Below, piece by piece: positions 17,865-28,535 of a stretch of 64,000 bases of DNA. The stretch spans positions 4,420,001-4,484,000 of the forward strand of contig NZ_QBTZ01000001.1 of assembly GCF_003058055.1 (NCBI RefSeq). The letters run 5' to 3'. Both the position numbers and the translations under genes were made by a program. This DNA is from Acidovorax sp. 107. GTDB lineage: Bacteria > Pseudomonadota > Gammaproteobacteria > Burkholderiales > Burkholderiaceae_C. Position 1 is the first letter of the stretch. Every line of letters starts with the position of its first letter. The notes under the pieces are model-generated. The model did no database searches. It saw nothing but the letters and a program-made list of their open reading frames with translations, and was not told the DNA's origin.

Positions 17865-18789
17865 ATGAGTTTTTTCGCAGAACGGGCTGCAGCAGCACCA
17901 CCAGCGCCCCCGCGCCCCCGTCCATGGGCCGTGCCTGCACAAAGGCCAGCACCTCGTTCTTTTGCACCAGCCAGCGCTGCACACGGCCCTTGAGCACGGG
18001 GCTCTTGCCGGGCGAGCCCAAGCCCTTGCCATGCACCACGCGCACGCAGCGCAGGCCGATCTTGTGGGCGTGGCGGATGAAGTCGCCCAGCGCCTCGCGC
18101 GCCTCGTCCACGCGCAGGCCGTGCAGGTCCAGCTGGCGCTGAATGCTCCAATGGCCCGCGCGCAGCCGGCGTGTCACCTCCACGCCAATGCCGGGGCGGC
18201 GAAAGCTGAGCTGGTCGTCGGTGTCCAGCAGGGTGCTCACGTCGAAGTCATCGCTGATCGATTCCATCAGCACCCGCTCCTCGTCCAGCCAGTGCTGCAC
18301 CGGCAGCGGTGGAGGCAGATGCTTGCGCAGCCGCGCCACGTTGGGATTGCGCAGCGGCGTGACGGGGCCCACGCTGCGGCTGAAGAGGTGGCGCTCGGCC
18401 TCGGCCCGGGCAGCCGCTTCGCGGCGGGCTTTTTCTTCAGCCTCGCGGCGCTCCTGCTCCTCGCGCAGGCGGCGGGCCACGGTGGCCAGGTCCTGCAGCT
18501 GGGTGATGCGTTCGCCCGCGCGCCGTGGGGCCGGCGGGGCGCGGCGGCGGGGTGGTGCGGTGCTGTCTGCGGCTGCGGGCGCGGCAGGGGCATGGCGCAG
18601 CGGGCGCATGGCCGCCTTGGCCGCTGCTTTTTTGTCGGCCAGGCCTGCGCGCCGGATGGACCGGGGCGCGGTAGGCGCAGGGGCGGGGGCGCTGGCTTCC
18701 TCGGGTGCCCCGTTGCCACGTGCAGCCCGTGCCAGCGCGGTGTGTAGTGCCGTCGGTGGGCGGGCCGGTGCGGGTGCAGGTCCTGTCAC
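17863..18789 (-). CDS. Smr-domain protein
   Basis: Protein of 308 aa. The first 170 residues are Ala/Pro/Arg-rich with a charged helical stretch ([20 protein letters not shown]). The C-terminal Smr domain (about 215-305) has [15 protein letters not shown] and [13 protein letters not shown], the two hallmark motifs of this nuclease-like fold, with a DxH-type motif (DLH). The GTG start overlaps the radC stop as GTGA, implying translational coupling. Stand-alone Smr proteins are linked to nucleic-acid cleavage or ribosome rescue; the exact role here is unknown. The low-complexity N-terminus makes the start uncertain. Confidence 0.82.
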   Translation of the reverse strand: MTGPAPAPARPPTALHTALARAARGNGAPEEASAPAPAPTAPRSIRRAGLADKKAAAKAAMRPLRHAPAAPAAADSTAPPRRRAPPAPRRAGERITQLQDLATVARRLREEQERREAEEKARREAAARAEAERHLFSRSVGPVTPLRNPNVARLRKHLPPPLPVQHWLDEERVLMESISDDFDVSTLLDTDDQLSFRRPGIGVEVTRRLRAGHWSIQRQLDLHGLRVDEAREALGDFIRHAHKIGLRCVRVVHGKGLGSPGKSPVLKGRVQRWLVQKNEVLAFVQARPMDGGAGALVVLLQPVLRKNS

Positions 18790-19499
18790 ACCTGGCCCTT
18801 CTCAGCCATCGACAGGGCCTGCCCCGGCGCGACGATCACATGGTCGAGCACGCGCACATCCACCAGGGCCAGCGTGGTCTTCAGGGTCTGGGTCAGCGCT
18901 TCGTCGGCGCGGCTGGGTTGTACGCTGCCGCTGGGGTGGTTGTGGGCCAGCACCACGGCTGCGGCCTGGTGGTGCAGGGCGCGCAGCACCACCTCGCGCG
19001 GGTACACGCTGGTCTGCGTGAGCGTGCCGCGAAACAGCTCCTCCAGCGCCAGCAGGCGATTCTGCGCATCCAGAAACAGCACGGCAAACACCTCGTGCCC
19101 TTTGGCGGCCAGGTGCAGCTGCAAGTAGTGCTTGACGGTGTCGGGCGAGTCGAACACCTCGCGCTCGCGCAGCTGCTGGGCCAGGGCGCGGCGGGCCAGC
19201 TCCAGCACCGCCACCAGCTCGGCGCGTTTGGCGGGGCCCAGGCCCTTGATGCGTTCCAGGTCGGCCGCGCTGGTGTGCAGCAGCCCGGCAATGCCGCCGA
19301 AGCCACCGGTGATGGCGCCCGTGTTGGGGTCGATGCCGGGCGGGTCCAGCAGCTCCTGCGCCATCTGCAGCACACCCTTGCCCACGATGCCGGTGCGCAG
19401 CAGGATGGCCAGCAGCTCGGCATCGGCCAGCGCAGCGGGGCCGCGCGCCAGCAGTTTTTCGCGGGGCTGGGCGTCGGCGGGCAGGTCTTTGAGGGGCAT
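18786..19499 (-). CDS. radC: RadC family protein (JAMM domain)
   Basis: Protein of 237 aa. An N-terminal helix-hairpin-helix segment ([20 protein letters not shown]) precedes a JAMM/MPN+ domain with the metal motif [15 protein letters not shown]. The original role in DNA repair is no longer accepted, and the function of RadC is unsettled. The ATG at 19499 gives the usual [17 protein letters not shown] start; a GTG at 19532 is less likely. It is coupled to the downstream smr gene. Confidence 0.94.
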   Translation of the reverse strand: MPLKDLPADAQPREKLLARGPAALADAELLAILLRTGIVGKGVLQMAQELLDPPGIDPNTGAITGGFGGIAGLLHTSAADLERIKGLGPAKRAELVAVLELARRALAQQLREREVFDSPDTVKHYLQLHLAAKGHEVFAVLFLDAQNRLLALEELFRGTLTQTSVYPREVVLRALHHQAAAVVLAHNHPSGSVQPSRADEALTQTLKTTLALVDVRVLDHVIVAPGQALSMAEKGQV

Positions 19500-19598
19500 G
19501 GCGCGAGAGGAGGGCGGAGGGAGCGGAGACACGGGGCGGGAGCCGCGGGTAGGGGTTTCCCCGGTTTTCTACAATCGTGGCAGTTTATCGGGACTCTC

Positions 19599-20063
19599 AT
19601 GACCTCTATTTCCACCCCCCTTCCCACCGTTCAGCCGGGCTCCTTCCTCACGCTGCACTACCGCCTGGCTGGCCCGGCGGGGGATGTGATCAACACTTTT
19701 ACTGACAAACCCGCCACCCTGTCGCTGGGCACGGGCGAGTTGTCGCCCGCCATGGAGCAGCGCCTGTTGGGCCTGGCCGAAGGCACGCGCACCACGTTCG
19801 AGCTGCCTGCGGGCGAGGCTTTTGGCGAGCGCAATGCCGACATGCAGCAGTGGGTGGCGCGCAAGTTGATGAACGAGCTGGGCGACCCCGACGAAAAGTA
19901 CAACGTGGGCGATGTGGTGCAGTTCCCCACGCCCGACGGCCAGGGCAGCTACGCCGGGGCCGTGATGCAGGTGCGTGAAGATGGCGCGGTGCTGTTCGAC
20001 TTCAACCACCCGCTGGCGGGCCAGCCCGTGACCTTTGAAGTGCAGCTGATCGGGATCCTGTGA
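19599..20063 (+). CDS. fkpB: FKBP-type peptidyl-prolyl isomerase, SlpA/FkpB type
   Basis: Protein of 154 aa. An FKBP core ([32 protein letters not shown]) is interrupted by the insert-in-flap chaperone domain typical of SlpA ([17 protein letters not shown] onwards) and closes with [21 protein letters not shown]. The gene ends in TGATG, sharing a base with the ispH start; fkpB-ispH is a conserved pair in proteobacteria. A TACAAT at 19570-19575 could be its -10 element. Confidence 0.94.
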   Translation: MTSISTPLPTVQPGSFLTLHYRLAGPAGDVINTFTDKPATLSLGTGELSPAMEQRLLGLAEGTRTTFELPAGEAFGERNADMQQWVARKLMNELGDPDEKYNVGDVVQFPTPDGQGSYAGAVMQVREDGAVLFDFNHPLAGQPVTFEVQLIGIL

Positions 20064-21058
20064 TGCAGGCGCCGCAAGAAATCCTGCTGGCCGAGCCGCG
20101 CGGCTTTTGCGCCGGTGTGGACCGCGCCATCGAGATCGTGGAGCGCGCTATCCAGAAATTTGGCGCCCCCATCTATGTGCGCCACGAGATCGTGCACAAC
20201 ACCTATGTGGTGAACGACCTCAAGGCCAAGGGCGCGATCTTCATCGAAGAGCTGTCGGACGTGCCACCCGGCGCCACGCTGGTCTTCAGTGCCCACGGCG
20301 TGAGCAAGGCGGTGCAGCAAGAGGCCGTGGCGCGTGGCTTCAGCATTTTTGACGCTACCTGCCCGCTGGTGACCAAGGTGCACGTCGAAGTGGCCAAGCT
20401 CGCCAAAGAAGGCTACGAATTCATCATGATCGGCCACAAGGGTCATCCCGAGGTCGAGGGCACCATGGGCCAGCTCGACCACGGCATCCACCTGGTGGAA
20501 GACGTGGAAGATGTGGCCCGCGTGCAGCCTGCGCAGACCGAGAAACTGGCCGTGGTCACGCAGACCACGCTGAGCGTGGACGACGCCGCCGAAATCTCGG
20601 CCGCCGTGCGCGCGCGCTTTCCCAGCGTGCGCGAGCCCAAGCAGCAGGACATCTGCTACGCCACGCAGAACCGGCAGGACGCCGTCAAGGTGCTGAGCCC
20701 GCAGGTGGACGTGGTGATCGTGGTGGGCAGCCCCACCAGCTCCAACAGCAATCGCCTGCGCGAGCTGGCCGCCAAGCTGGGCACTACGGCCTACATGGTG
20801 GACAGCGCCGACGAACTGCAGGGCGAGTGGTTCAAAGGCCGCGCGCGCGTGGGGCTCACAGCCGGTGCTTCGGCACCTGAAATCCTGGTGCAGCAGGTCA
20901 TCGATCGCATCAAGGCGCTGGGCGCGGTGTCGGTGCGCACCATGGCGGGCATCGAAGAAACCGTGAAATTCCCGCTGCCCAAGGGGCTCAAGATCGACGC
21001 GGCCACAGGCCTGGAAATCTCGCAGCGAAGGCCGGAGACAGGGCCTGTCGGAGGTTGA
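20063..21058 (+). CDS. ispH: 4-hydroxy-3-methylbut-2-enyl diphosphate reductase
   Basis: Last enzyme of the MEP isoprenoid pathway, an iron-sulfur protein of 331 aa making IPP and DMAPP. Diagnostic segments are [19 protein letters not shown] with the first cluster Cys, [34 protein letters not shown] with the second Cys, and [17 protein letters not shown]. The remaining cluster Cys is in [12 protein letters not shown]. The ATG at 20063 overlaps the fkpB stop by one base. Confidence 0.98.
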   Translation: MQAPQEILLAEPRGFCAGVDRAIEIVERAIQKFGAPIYVRHEIVHNTYVVNDLKAKGAIFIEELSDVPPGATLVFSAHGVSKAVQQEAVARGFSIFDATCPLVTKVHVEVAKLAKEGYEFIMIGHKGHPEVEGTMGQLDHGIHLVEDVEDVARVQPAQTEKLAVVTQTTLSVDDAAEISAAVRARFPSVREPKQQDICYATQNRQDAVKVLSPQVDVVIVVGSPTSSNSNRLRELAAKLGTTAYMVDSADELQGEWFKGRARVGLTAGASAPEILVQQVIDRIKALGAVSVRTMAGIEETVKFPLPKGLKIDAATGLEISQRRPETGPVGG

Positions 21059-21082
21059 CCCGCACGGCATCTGGATTGCTCC

Positions 21083-21145
21083 TGAATTGATAGCTGAAAG
21101 CGCATAAAAAGATTGCACTAGCGGCACATTTGGCTTCTTTTTAAG
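21083..21145. repeat. Dispersed palindromic repeat copy between ispH and the CBS gene
   Basis: Contains AATTGATAGCTGAAAGCGC, then GCACTAGCGGC and a T-rich end (CTTCTTTTT). It shares the GATAGCT / AGCGC / CACTAG layout with the other copies and lies between two convergent genes, where it may act as a weak terminator. Confidence 0.6.
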
Positions 21146-21168
21146 AGCCAGACGGCATGGGCAGGCCA

Positions 21169-21897
21169 CTACAGCGACACCGCAGGCCCGCTCCACAGAT
21201 CCAGTGGCGGGTCGGCCGCCACCGCCCGCAGGATGTCGGTGCGCGAGATAAAGCCCGACAGCACCCCGGCCTCATCGGTCACCGGCAGGCCGGGCAGACC
21301 GGTGTCCAGCAGCACGGCGGCCACGCGGCGCAGTTCGGTGTCGGCCGCCACGGTGGGCACGGGGCTCACCATCACCTCGGACACCGGGCGGCGCGCCAGG
21401 GCGATGGCCTCCTTGACTGCGCCGGGCTCGGGCAGCAAGTCCAGCGGCGCCATGTCGGCCCGGAGCAGCAACCCGATCACGCGTCCCAGGGCATCCACCA
21501 CAGGGGCCTGGGCCACCTTGTGCTCGGCCAGGGTCTGCCAGGCATCGTTCACGCGCGCGTCTGGCGCCACGCCCAGGCCGCCGGTGGTCATCACGTCGCT
21601 CACCTTCGTCAGCGGCTGGCGGGTGGTAGCCTGGGGGCCTTGTTCGGTTTGCGCGTAGGCGGTCACGGCGTCTTGCAGGCGCAGGTTGACGACGGAGGGC
21701 GATGCGGCAGCGTTGGTGTGGGCCACCGTGGGGCGGGGCGGGGCCGTGAAGACGGGCACCGTCTGGCCGTCTTGCACGTCCATGGGCCGCGTGCGCAGGG
21801 CCTGCGGGCGCTGCACACTGCGCACTGCAGAAATGCGCGCCAGGTTTTCAGGGCCGCCACGGTACATCTGGCCCGACGGGCCGAATACAAAGAACAT
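21169..21897 (-). CDS. CBS-domain protein
   Basis: Protein of 242 aa. After an N-terminal stretch of about 95 residues (MFFVFGPSGQMYRGGPENLARI) lie two CBS motifs: VSDVMTTGGLGVAPDARVNDAW with APVVDALGRVIGLLLRADM, and VSEVMVSPVPTVAADTELRRVA with LPGLPVTDEAGVLSGFISRTDIL. CBS pairs bind adenine nucleotides and usually regulate a partner; none is adjacent. AGGAG 9 nt before the ATG supports the start. Confidence 0.88.
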   Translation of the reverse strand: MFFVFGPSGQMYRGGPENLARISAVRSVQRPQALRTRPMDVQDGQTVPVFTAPPRPTVAHTNAAASPSVVNLRLQDAVTAYAQTEQGPQATTRQPLTKVSDVMTTGGLGVAPDARVNDAWQTLAEHKVAQAPVVDALGRVIGLLLRADMAPLDLLPEPGAVKEAIALARRPVSEVMVSPVPTVAADTELRRVAAVLLDTGLPGLPVTDEAGVLSGFISRTDILRAVAADPPLDLWSGPAVSL

Positions 21898-22064
21898 GCT
21901 TTTTCTCCTGCGCGCAGGCCCGCCAGCGCATGTGCGCGGGGTGCTGCCCTGCCCATGTTATCGGCAGGAGGGCGGCGCACATGCAGTCCGCGTTGTGTCT
22001 GCATGTTGCGAGCAGCCCCTACACTGCCCCTTCTTTTGACATCACCTGCCCCACGGAGCCCCGC

Positions 22065-23006
22065 ATGATCGACCGCGCCGCCATCGTCGCCGCCCGCCGC
22101 CAACTGGCCACCCAGCCCGACTTTCTGCGCACCACGCCACTGATGCGCCTGTCTGGCAAGTCCCTGGGCGTGGACTGCGCCGAGGTCTGGCTCAAGCTGG
22201 AGCATTTGCAGGTAGGCGGCAGCTTCAAGGCACGCGGCATGCTCTACCGGCTGCTGGCCAACCCCGTGCCCGGCAGCGGCGTGATCATCGCTTCAGGCGG
22301 CAACGCCGGCATTGCCGTGGCGGCGGCTGCCCAGGCGCTGGGCGTGCGCTGCGAGGTGTTTGTGCCCGAAGTCTCGCCCGAGGCCAAGCGCGCCCGCTTG
22401 CGGGCGCTGGGCGCTGAAGTGGTCGTCACCGGCGCCGCATATGCCGAAGCCTTTGAAGCGTGTGTGGCCCGCCAGAAGGCCACGGGTGCGCTGCAGGCCC
22501 ATGCCTATGACCAACCCCAAGTGGTGGCCGGTGCAGGCACGCTGGCGCTGGAGATGGAAGAGCAGGGCGGTCGCTTGCCCGACACGGTACTGGTCAGCGT
22601 GGGCGGTGGCGGCCTCATCGGCGGTGTGGCTGCGTGGGTGGAGAGCCGGGCCCATGTGGTCGCGCTGGAGCCCGAACGCGCGCCCACCCTGCATGCGGCG
22701 CGCGCTGCAGGCCAGCCCGTGGATGTGGAAGTGGGTGGCGTGGCCGCCGACTCCCTGGGCGCCAAGCGCATCGGTGCCATTGGCTGGGAAGTCAGCCAGC
22801 GCCATGTGCACGATGCCCTGCTGTTGCCCGACGACGCAATCCGCGCCGCCCAGCTGTGGCTGTGGAAGGAGCTGAAGCTGGCCGTAGAGCCCGCCGCCGC
22901 GCTGGGCCTGGCCGCGCTGCAGACCGGCGCCTACAAACCCCAGCCGCAGGAAACGGTGGCCCTGATTCTCTGCGGCGCCAACTTTGACCCGGCAAGCCTG
23001 GCCTGA
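22065..23006 (+). CDS. PLP-dependent threonine/serine dehydratase family protein
   Basis: Fold-type II PLP enzyme of 313 aa. The PLP lysine lies in VGGSFKARGM, the cofactor loop is SGGNAGIAVAAAAQ, and the phosphate-binding glycine loop is VSVGGGGLIGG. These match catabolic threonine/serine dehydratases, which give 2-oxobutyrate or pyruvate plus ammonia; there is no ACT regulatory domain. Related serine racemases cannot be excluded. The ATG at 22065 is chosen because earlier in-frame residues look spurious. Confidence 0.86.
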   Translation: MIDRAAIVAARRQLATQPDFLRTTPLMRLSGKSLGVDCAEVWLKLEHLQVGGSFKARGMLYRLLANPVPGSGVIIASGGNAGIAVAAAAQALGVRCEVFVPEVSPEAKRARLRALGAEVVVTGAAYAEAFEACVARQKATGALQAHAYDQPQVVAGAGTLALEMEEQGGRLPDTVLVSVGGGGLIGGVAAWVESRAHVVALEPERAPTLHAARAAGQPVDVEVGGVAADSLGAKRIGAIGWEVSQRHVHDALLLPDDAIRAAQLWLWKELKLAVEPAAALGLAALQTGAYKPQPQETVALILCGANFDPASLA

Positions 23007-24371
<1,365 letters not shown>

Positions 24372-24389
24372 CGCAGGCTTCGACACACA

Positions 24390-24480
<91 letters not shown>

Positions 24481-24486
24481 TATCAA

Positions 24487-24525
24487 GGCCCTGTAGCTAT
24501 TTAATCAATAGCACAGGGCCTTTTT
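24487..24525 (+). terminator. Rho-independent terminator after tRNA-Ser
   Basis: An 8-bp stem GGCCCTGT/ACAGGGCC is extended inward by GCTAT/ATAGC and followed by TTTTT. The inner GCTAT...ATAGC arm is the same short palindrome seen at 39.48 and 63.34 kb. It starts 8 nt after the tRNA CCA. Confidence 0.85.
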
Positions 24526-24732
24526 CTTTGGGGCCGCTGGGACACTTCAGGCGGCTGGGTGGCCCGCATTCGGATGCAGTGGGTGCAGAGGCTCGCAGAT
24601 TCGCCGCTGTGTGGGTATCACCGTGCAGATGCGGGAGTGACAGGGTATTGATTGCGATGCATGGCCGCGTTTTCCTGCGGCGCCAGAATACGGGTTGCGC
24701 GACCCGCGCCTGATGTTACGAAAGAACCTCGC

Positions 24733-25785
24733 ATGCTCCCAGAGACCTTGACAACCCCCCCCATCCGCCTGACCCAGTACAGCCACGGCGCGGGCTGCGG
24801 CTGCAAGATCAGCCCCAAGGTGCTGGACGTGATCCTGGCGGGCAGTGGGGCGCAGCACCTGGACCCTCGGCTCTGGGTGGGCAACACCTCGCGGGACGAT
24901 GCGGCGGTGTATGCCCTGGATGCCGAGCGCGGCGTGGTGTCCACCACCGATTTCTTCATGCCGATCGTGGATGACCCGTACGACTTCGGGCGCATTGCCG
25001 CCACCAATGCGATCAGCGACATCTATGCCATGGGTGCCGATCCGCTGATGGCCATTGCCATTCTGGGGTGGCCGGTGAATGTGCTGCCGCCCGAGGTGGC
25101 GCGTGAGGTGGTGCGCGGTGGGCGTGCGGTGTGCGATGCGGCGGGCATTCCGCTGGCGGGCGGGCACTCCATCGACGCGCCCGAACCGATCTTCGGTCTG
25201 GCGGTGACGGGCATCGTCGAAAAGCGCCACCTCAAGCGCAACGACACGGCCACGGCGGGTTGCCGCCTGTATCTGACCAAGCCCCTTGGGATCGGCATCC
25301 TGACCACGGCCGAAAAAAAAGCCAAGCTGCGTCCCGAGGATGTGGGGGTGGCGCGCGACCTGATGTGCACGCTCAACCGGCCAGGGAGCCGGTTCGGCCG
25401 GCTGGCAGGCGTGAAAGCGATGACGGATGTGACCGGCTTCGGCCTGTTGGGGCACTTGGTGGAAATGGCCGAGGGCAGTGGCTTGAGCGCCGTGATTGAC
25501 TACGCGGCAGTGCCGCGTCTGGAGGGGGTGGACTACTACATGGACCAGGGCTGTGTGCCCGGCGGCACGCTGCGCAACTTTGACAGCTACGGCGCGAAGA
25601 TTGCGCCCCTGACGGACGTGCAAAAGCACCTGCTGTGCGACCCCCAGACCAGCGGGGGGCTGCTGGTGGCCGTGAGCCCGGAGGGCGAGGCCGAGTTTCT
25701 GCAGGTGGCCGCAGAACTGGGCCTGGCGCTGCAGCCTATTGGTGAGCTCACCCCGCGACAGGCCTTTGCCGTCGAGTTGCGCTGA
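24733..25785 (+). CDS. selD: Selenide, water dikinase (selenophosphate synthase)
   Basis: Makes selenophosphate from selenide and ATP; 350 aa, family-typical length. The catalytic loop is [14 protein letters not shown], with Cys22 (equivalent to E. coli Cys17) and Lys25; the position is Cys, not selenocysteine. Other PurM-like signatures are [50 protein letters not shown] and [15 protein letters not shown]. It shares a TGATG junction with selU, so selenium is probably destined for tRNA modification. No selA or selB is in the window. Confidence 0.97.
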   Translation: MLPETLTTPPIRLTQYSHGAGCGCKISPKVLDVILAGSGAQHLDPRLWVGNTSRDDAAVYALDAERGVVSTTDFFMPIVDDPYDFGRIAATNAISDIYAMGADPLMAIAILGWPVNVLPPEVAREVVRGGRAVCDAAGIPLAGGHSIDAPEPIFGLAVTGIVEKRHLKRNDTATAGCRLYLTKPLGIGILTTAEKKAKLRPEDVGVARDLMCTLNRPGSRFGRLAGVKAMTDVTGFGLLGHLVEMAEGSGLSAVIDYAAVPRLEGVDYYMDQGCVPGGTLRNFDSYGAKIAPLTDVQKHLLCDPQTSGGLLVAVSPEGEAEFLQVAAELGLALQPIGELTPRQAFAVELR

Positions 25786-26891
25786 TGCCCACCAACCTGA
25801 CGGACTACCGGCACATCTTTCTGAACGATGTGCCCATGATGGACGTGCGCGCGCCGGTGGAGTTTGGGCAGGGCGCGTTTCCGGGCGTGGCCAACCTCCC
25901 CCTGATGGACGATGGCGAGCGCCAGCAAGTGGGCACCTGCTACAAGCACAAGGGCCAGGAGGCCGCGATTGCGCTGGGGCACCAGCTGGTGTCGGGCACC
26001 ATCAAGCTCCAGCGCATCGAGGCATGGGCGCAGTTTGCGCGGGCGCATCCGCAGGGCGTGCTGTACTGCTTTCGTGGCGGGTTGCGCTCGCAGATCGTGC
26101 AGCAATGGCTGCTGAACGAAGCGGGCATCGACTACCCCCGGGTGGTCGGGGGCTACAAGGCCATGCGCGGGTTCCTCATCGGCACCACGCAGGCTGCAGC
26201 GGCGCAGTGCGGGTTTGTGGTGCTCAGTGGCCTGACCGGCACCGGCAAGACCGAAGTGATTGCGCAACTGGCCAACGGCTTAGACCTGGAAGGCCATGCC
26301 AACCACCGTGGGTCCAGTTTTGGCCAGCGCGTCAGTGGCCAGCCCACGCAGATCGACTTTGAGAACCGGCTGGCCATCGACGTGCTCAAGAAGCGCGCAG
26401 GAGGCCACGAGACCTTCGTGCTGGAAGATGAAGGGCGCCACGTGGGCAGTTGCTCGGTGCCGCTGGAACTGCGCCAGCGGCTGGAGCAGGTGCCTATCGT
26501 CTGCCTCGAAGATCCTTTCGATGCTCGACTGGAGCGCATTTTGCGGGACTACGTGCGGCAGCAATGTGCGGATTTTGTGGCCGTCCACGGCGAGGCGACG
26601 GGAGCTGACCTGTTTGCCGCCCGGCTGCTCGACAGCCTGGGCAAGCTCGCCAAGCGCCTGGGGGGTGACCGCTACCAGGCGTTGCGCGCGTCGATGCAGG
26701 AAGCGCTGGCGCGGCAACGCAGTCATGGAGACCTGTCGCTGCACCGGGACTGGATCGCGGCACTGATGCGCGACTACTACGACCCGATGTATGCCTACCA
26801 GCGGCAAAGCCGGGCGGACCGCATAGTGTTCCAGGGCGATCGGCGCGCGGTGCTCGAATTTCTGCGTGTGCCATTCGCCTCGCCCTGTTAG
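25785..26891 (+). CDS. selU: tRNA 2-selenouridine synthase
   Basis: Also called MnmH or YbbB, 368 aa. It replaces sulfur by selenium at wobble 2-thiouridine (position 34) of certain tRNAs through a geranylated intermediate, using selenophosphate. The N-terminal rhodanese domain carries the catalytic Cys95 in [14 protein letters not shown]-loop domain follows with Walker A GLTGTGKT at 149-156 and the family-typical NHRGSSFG segment. The ATG overlaps the last base of the selD stop. Confidence 0.96.
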   Translation: MPTNLTDYRHIFLNDVPMMDVRAPVEFGQGAFPGVANLPLMDDGERQQVGTCYKHKGQEAAIALGHQLVSGTIKLQRIEAWAQFARAHPQGVLYCFRGGLRSQIVQQWLLNEAGIDYPRVVGGYKAMRGFLIGTTQAAAAQCGFVVLSGLTGTGKTEVIAQLANGLDLEGHANHRGSSFGQRVSGQPTQIDFENRLAIDVLKKRAGGHETFVLEDEGRHVGSCSVPLELRQRLEQVPIVCLEDPFDARLERILRDYVRQQCADFVAVHGEATGADLFAARLLDSLGKLAKRLGGDRYQALRASMQEALARQRSHGDLSLHRDWIAALMRDYYDPMYAYQRQSRADRIVFQGDRRAVLEFLRVPFASPC

Positions 26892-27009
26892 CAGTTGGGG
26901 GCGGTCATCCGAGGGGCGAGCTCCGGCGCATCGTCGTTCAGGGCGCTGGTGCGCACGGTTCTCCCTGTCCAAACGACAACCTGCCGCCCCGAATCCATGG
27001 TGACAACCG

Positions 27010-28086
27010 TCAGGGTGCGGCGTCGATCTCGCGCACCAGCCGCATGCCGACCAGTGTGTAGCGGGTCTCCGGGCTGTTCCAGTTGCGGTAACCGCAGCGA
27101 GCGTACAGCGCCCAGGTGTGCCACGAGCCGCCCCGGCGCACGCGCACGCTGCCCTCTGCAGGACCGGTGGGGTCATTGCGTGGGGACTCGGCGTAGTAGG
27201 TGTCGCCATGCCAGTCGCCCGTCCACTCCCAGGCGTTGCCCAGCATGTCGTACAGCCCGAACGCATTGGGTGCAAAGCGGCCTATCGGCGCTGTGAAGGC
27301 GTATCCGTCGTTGCCTGCCAGCGCTTGCTGGTGCCAGCGTGGCCACTGCGGGGCCGCAGCCTGATCGAAGGTGTTGCCGGCAGACACCAGCTCTTGCGGG
27401 TTGTCGCCATGGGGGTACAGGCTGCGGCTGCCCGCACGGCAGGCGTATTCCCACTCCGCCTCGGTGGGTAGGCGGTAGCGGTGGCCCTCGGTGCGGCTGA
27501 GCCACTGGGCCATGGCCTGCGCGTCGTTCCAGGTCACGTTCACCACGGGGTGGTCCGGGCCCTGCGCAAAGCCGGGGTTGCGCCACGAGTAGCGCGGATC
27601 GCGCCCCTCAAACGCATCGCCGCGCCGTGTGGTGGCCGGGTCGTAGGCGGGGTTGTAGCCATAACCTCCAGTGCCGTCGGCCTCGGACTCTGGCCGGTAG
27701 CCGGACGCCTCCAGAAAGCGCTGGAACTGCCCCACGGTGACCTCATGCTGGCCGAGGTAAAAGTCGCGGGTGATGTGCACCTCATGCGCTGGCGATTCGT
27801 CCGCCAGATCGGTCAGGCGCTTGCGCTCCAACTGCGGGAAGGTCTTTTCCAGCGCCTCGACGGGCGGCACGCCCCCCATCCAGAAAGTGCCCGCAGGCAC
27901 ACGGACAAAGGCCATACCCAGGCTGTTGACCCAGGGCGACGTGGCCGTGCCTGCAGGGGTAGACGGCGTGTGCTGGCAGCCTACGATCAGCGCAGAAAGC
28001 GCCAGCAAGACCGCAGCGCTCGCCCAGCGGCGGCATGCTGGTGGGGCGGCTGGCCTCAAGGCTTGTCCTGCAACTCGCTCACGCAT
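27010..28086 (-). CDS. Formylglycine-generating-enzyme-like (SUMF1) lipoprotein
   Basis: Exported protein of 358 aa with lipobox LIVGC (Cys37). The FGE-sulfatase fold is clear: FVRVPAGTFWMGG, DFYLGQHEVTVGQFQRFLEA, HPVVNVTWNDAQAMAQWLS, YRLPTEAEWEYACRAGS, DMLGNAWEWTGDW and RVRRGGSW. In true FGEs two Cys flank the active site after RGGSW; here the segment is WHTWALYARCGYR, so only the second Cys is present. Formylglycine formation is therefore doubtful, and a structural or binding role is more likely. The ATG at 28086 overlaps the upstream gene by 31 nt. A TTG at 28059, overlapping that gene's stop as TTGA with GCAGGA upstream, is an attractive alternative start. Confidence 0.85.
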   Translation of the reverse strand: MRERVAGQALRPAAPPACRRWASAAVLLALSALIVGCQHTPSTPAGTATSPWVNSLGMAFVRVPAGTFWMGGVPPVEALEKTFPQLERKRLTDLADESPAHEVHITRDFYLGQHEVTVGQFQRFLEASGYRPESEADGTGGYGYNPAYDPATTRRGDAFEGRDPRYSWRNPGFAQGPDHPVVNVTWNDAQAMAQWLSRTEGHRYRLPTEAEWEYACRAGSRSLYPHGDNPQELVSAGNTFDQAAAPQWPRWHQQALAGNDGYAFTAPIGRFAPNAFGLYDMLGNAWEWTGDWHGDTYYAESPRNDPTGPAEGSVRVRRGGSWHTWALYARCGYRNWNSPETRYTLVGMRLVREIDAAP

Positions 28087-28316
28087 TCAAACACCAGGCG
28101 CGAGCCGTCGTTGCGCAGCAGTTTGGCGTGCAGGGCCATGCGCTGGCATTCGCGGCTGGCCGCCGCATACGCTTGAGAGGTGTCGGGCCCATAGACTGGC
28201 ACGCTGAAGGTGCGGTCGCGACCCGAGGCCATGGGGCCCGAGGGGCCGTAGGGGTTGGTGGCATTGCAACCGGCCAGCAAGGCCAGCACTGACATCGAGG
28301 CACACAGCAGTCTCAT
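28056..28316 (-). CDS. Small putative lipoprotein
   Basis: Protein of 86 aa with a short signal peptide and lipobox LLAGC (Cys17). The mature part has two further Cys (in SRECQRM and FECVSEL) that could form a disulfide. No family recognised. It immediately precedes, and probably is co-transcribed with, the FGE-like lipoprotein gene. GGGAG lies upstream of the ATG. Confidence 0.7.
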   Translation of the reverse strand: MRLLCASMSVLALLAGCNATNPYGPSGPMASGRDRTFSVPVYGPDTSQAYAAASRECQRMALHAKLLRNDGSRLVFECVSELQDKP

Positions 28317-28535
28317 GGGAGTCTCCCGAGCAGATCAGGGAACCCAGTTTACGCACATGTGCGCCCTGCTGGGCGGCCGGTGCCCCTCAGGAGGGGGCGT
28401 GGGTGGGTGCACGGGCGGCTGTATCGCACTCGATTTGTAGTCATTCAGGCCAGAGGCGCAATCTGTATATGCCTTGATTGCTATTGAAAAATGAGCGACC
28501 TCTTGTCCGGTGCCGCGACGGACCGGTCGCGCAGC

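Noticed and set aside
18705..19598. Long upstream extension of the fkpB reading frame
   Set aside because: It lies antisense to radC and smr. The FKBP fold begins at the ATG at 19599.
24733..25785. Selenocysteine codon in selD
   Set aside because: The catalytic position is an ordinary Cys codon and no in-frame TGA is present.
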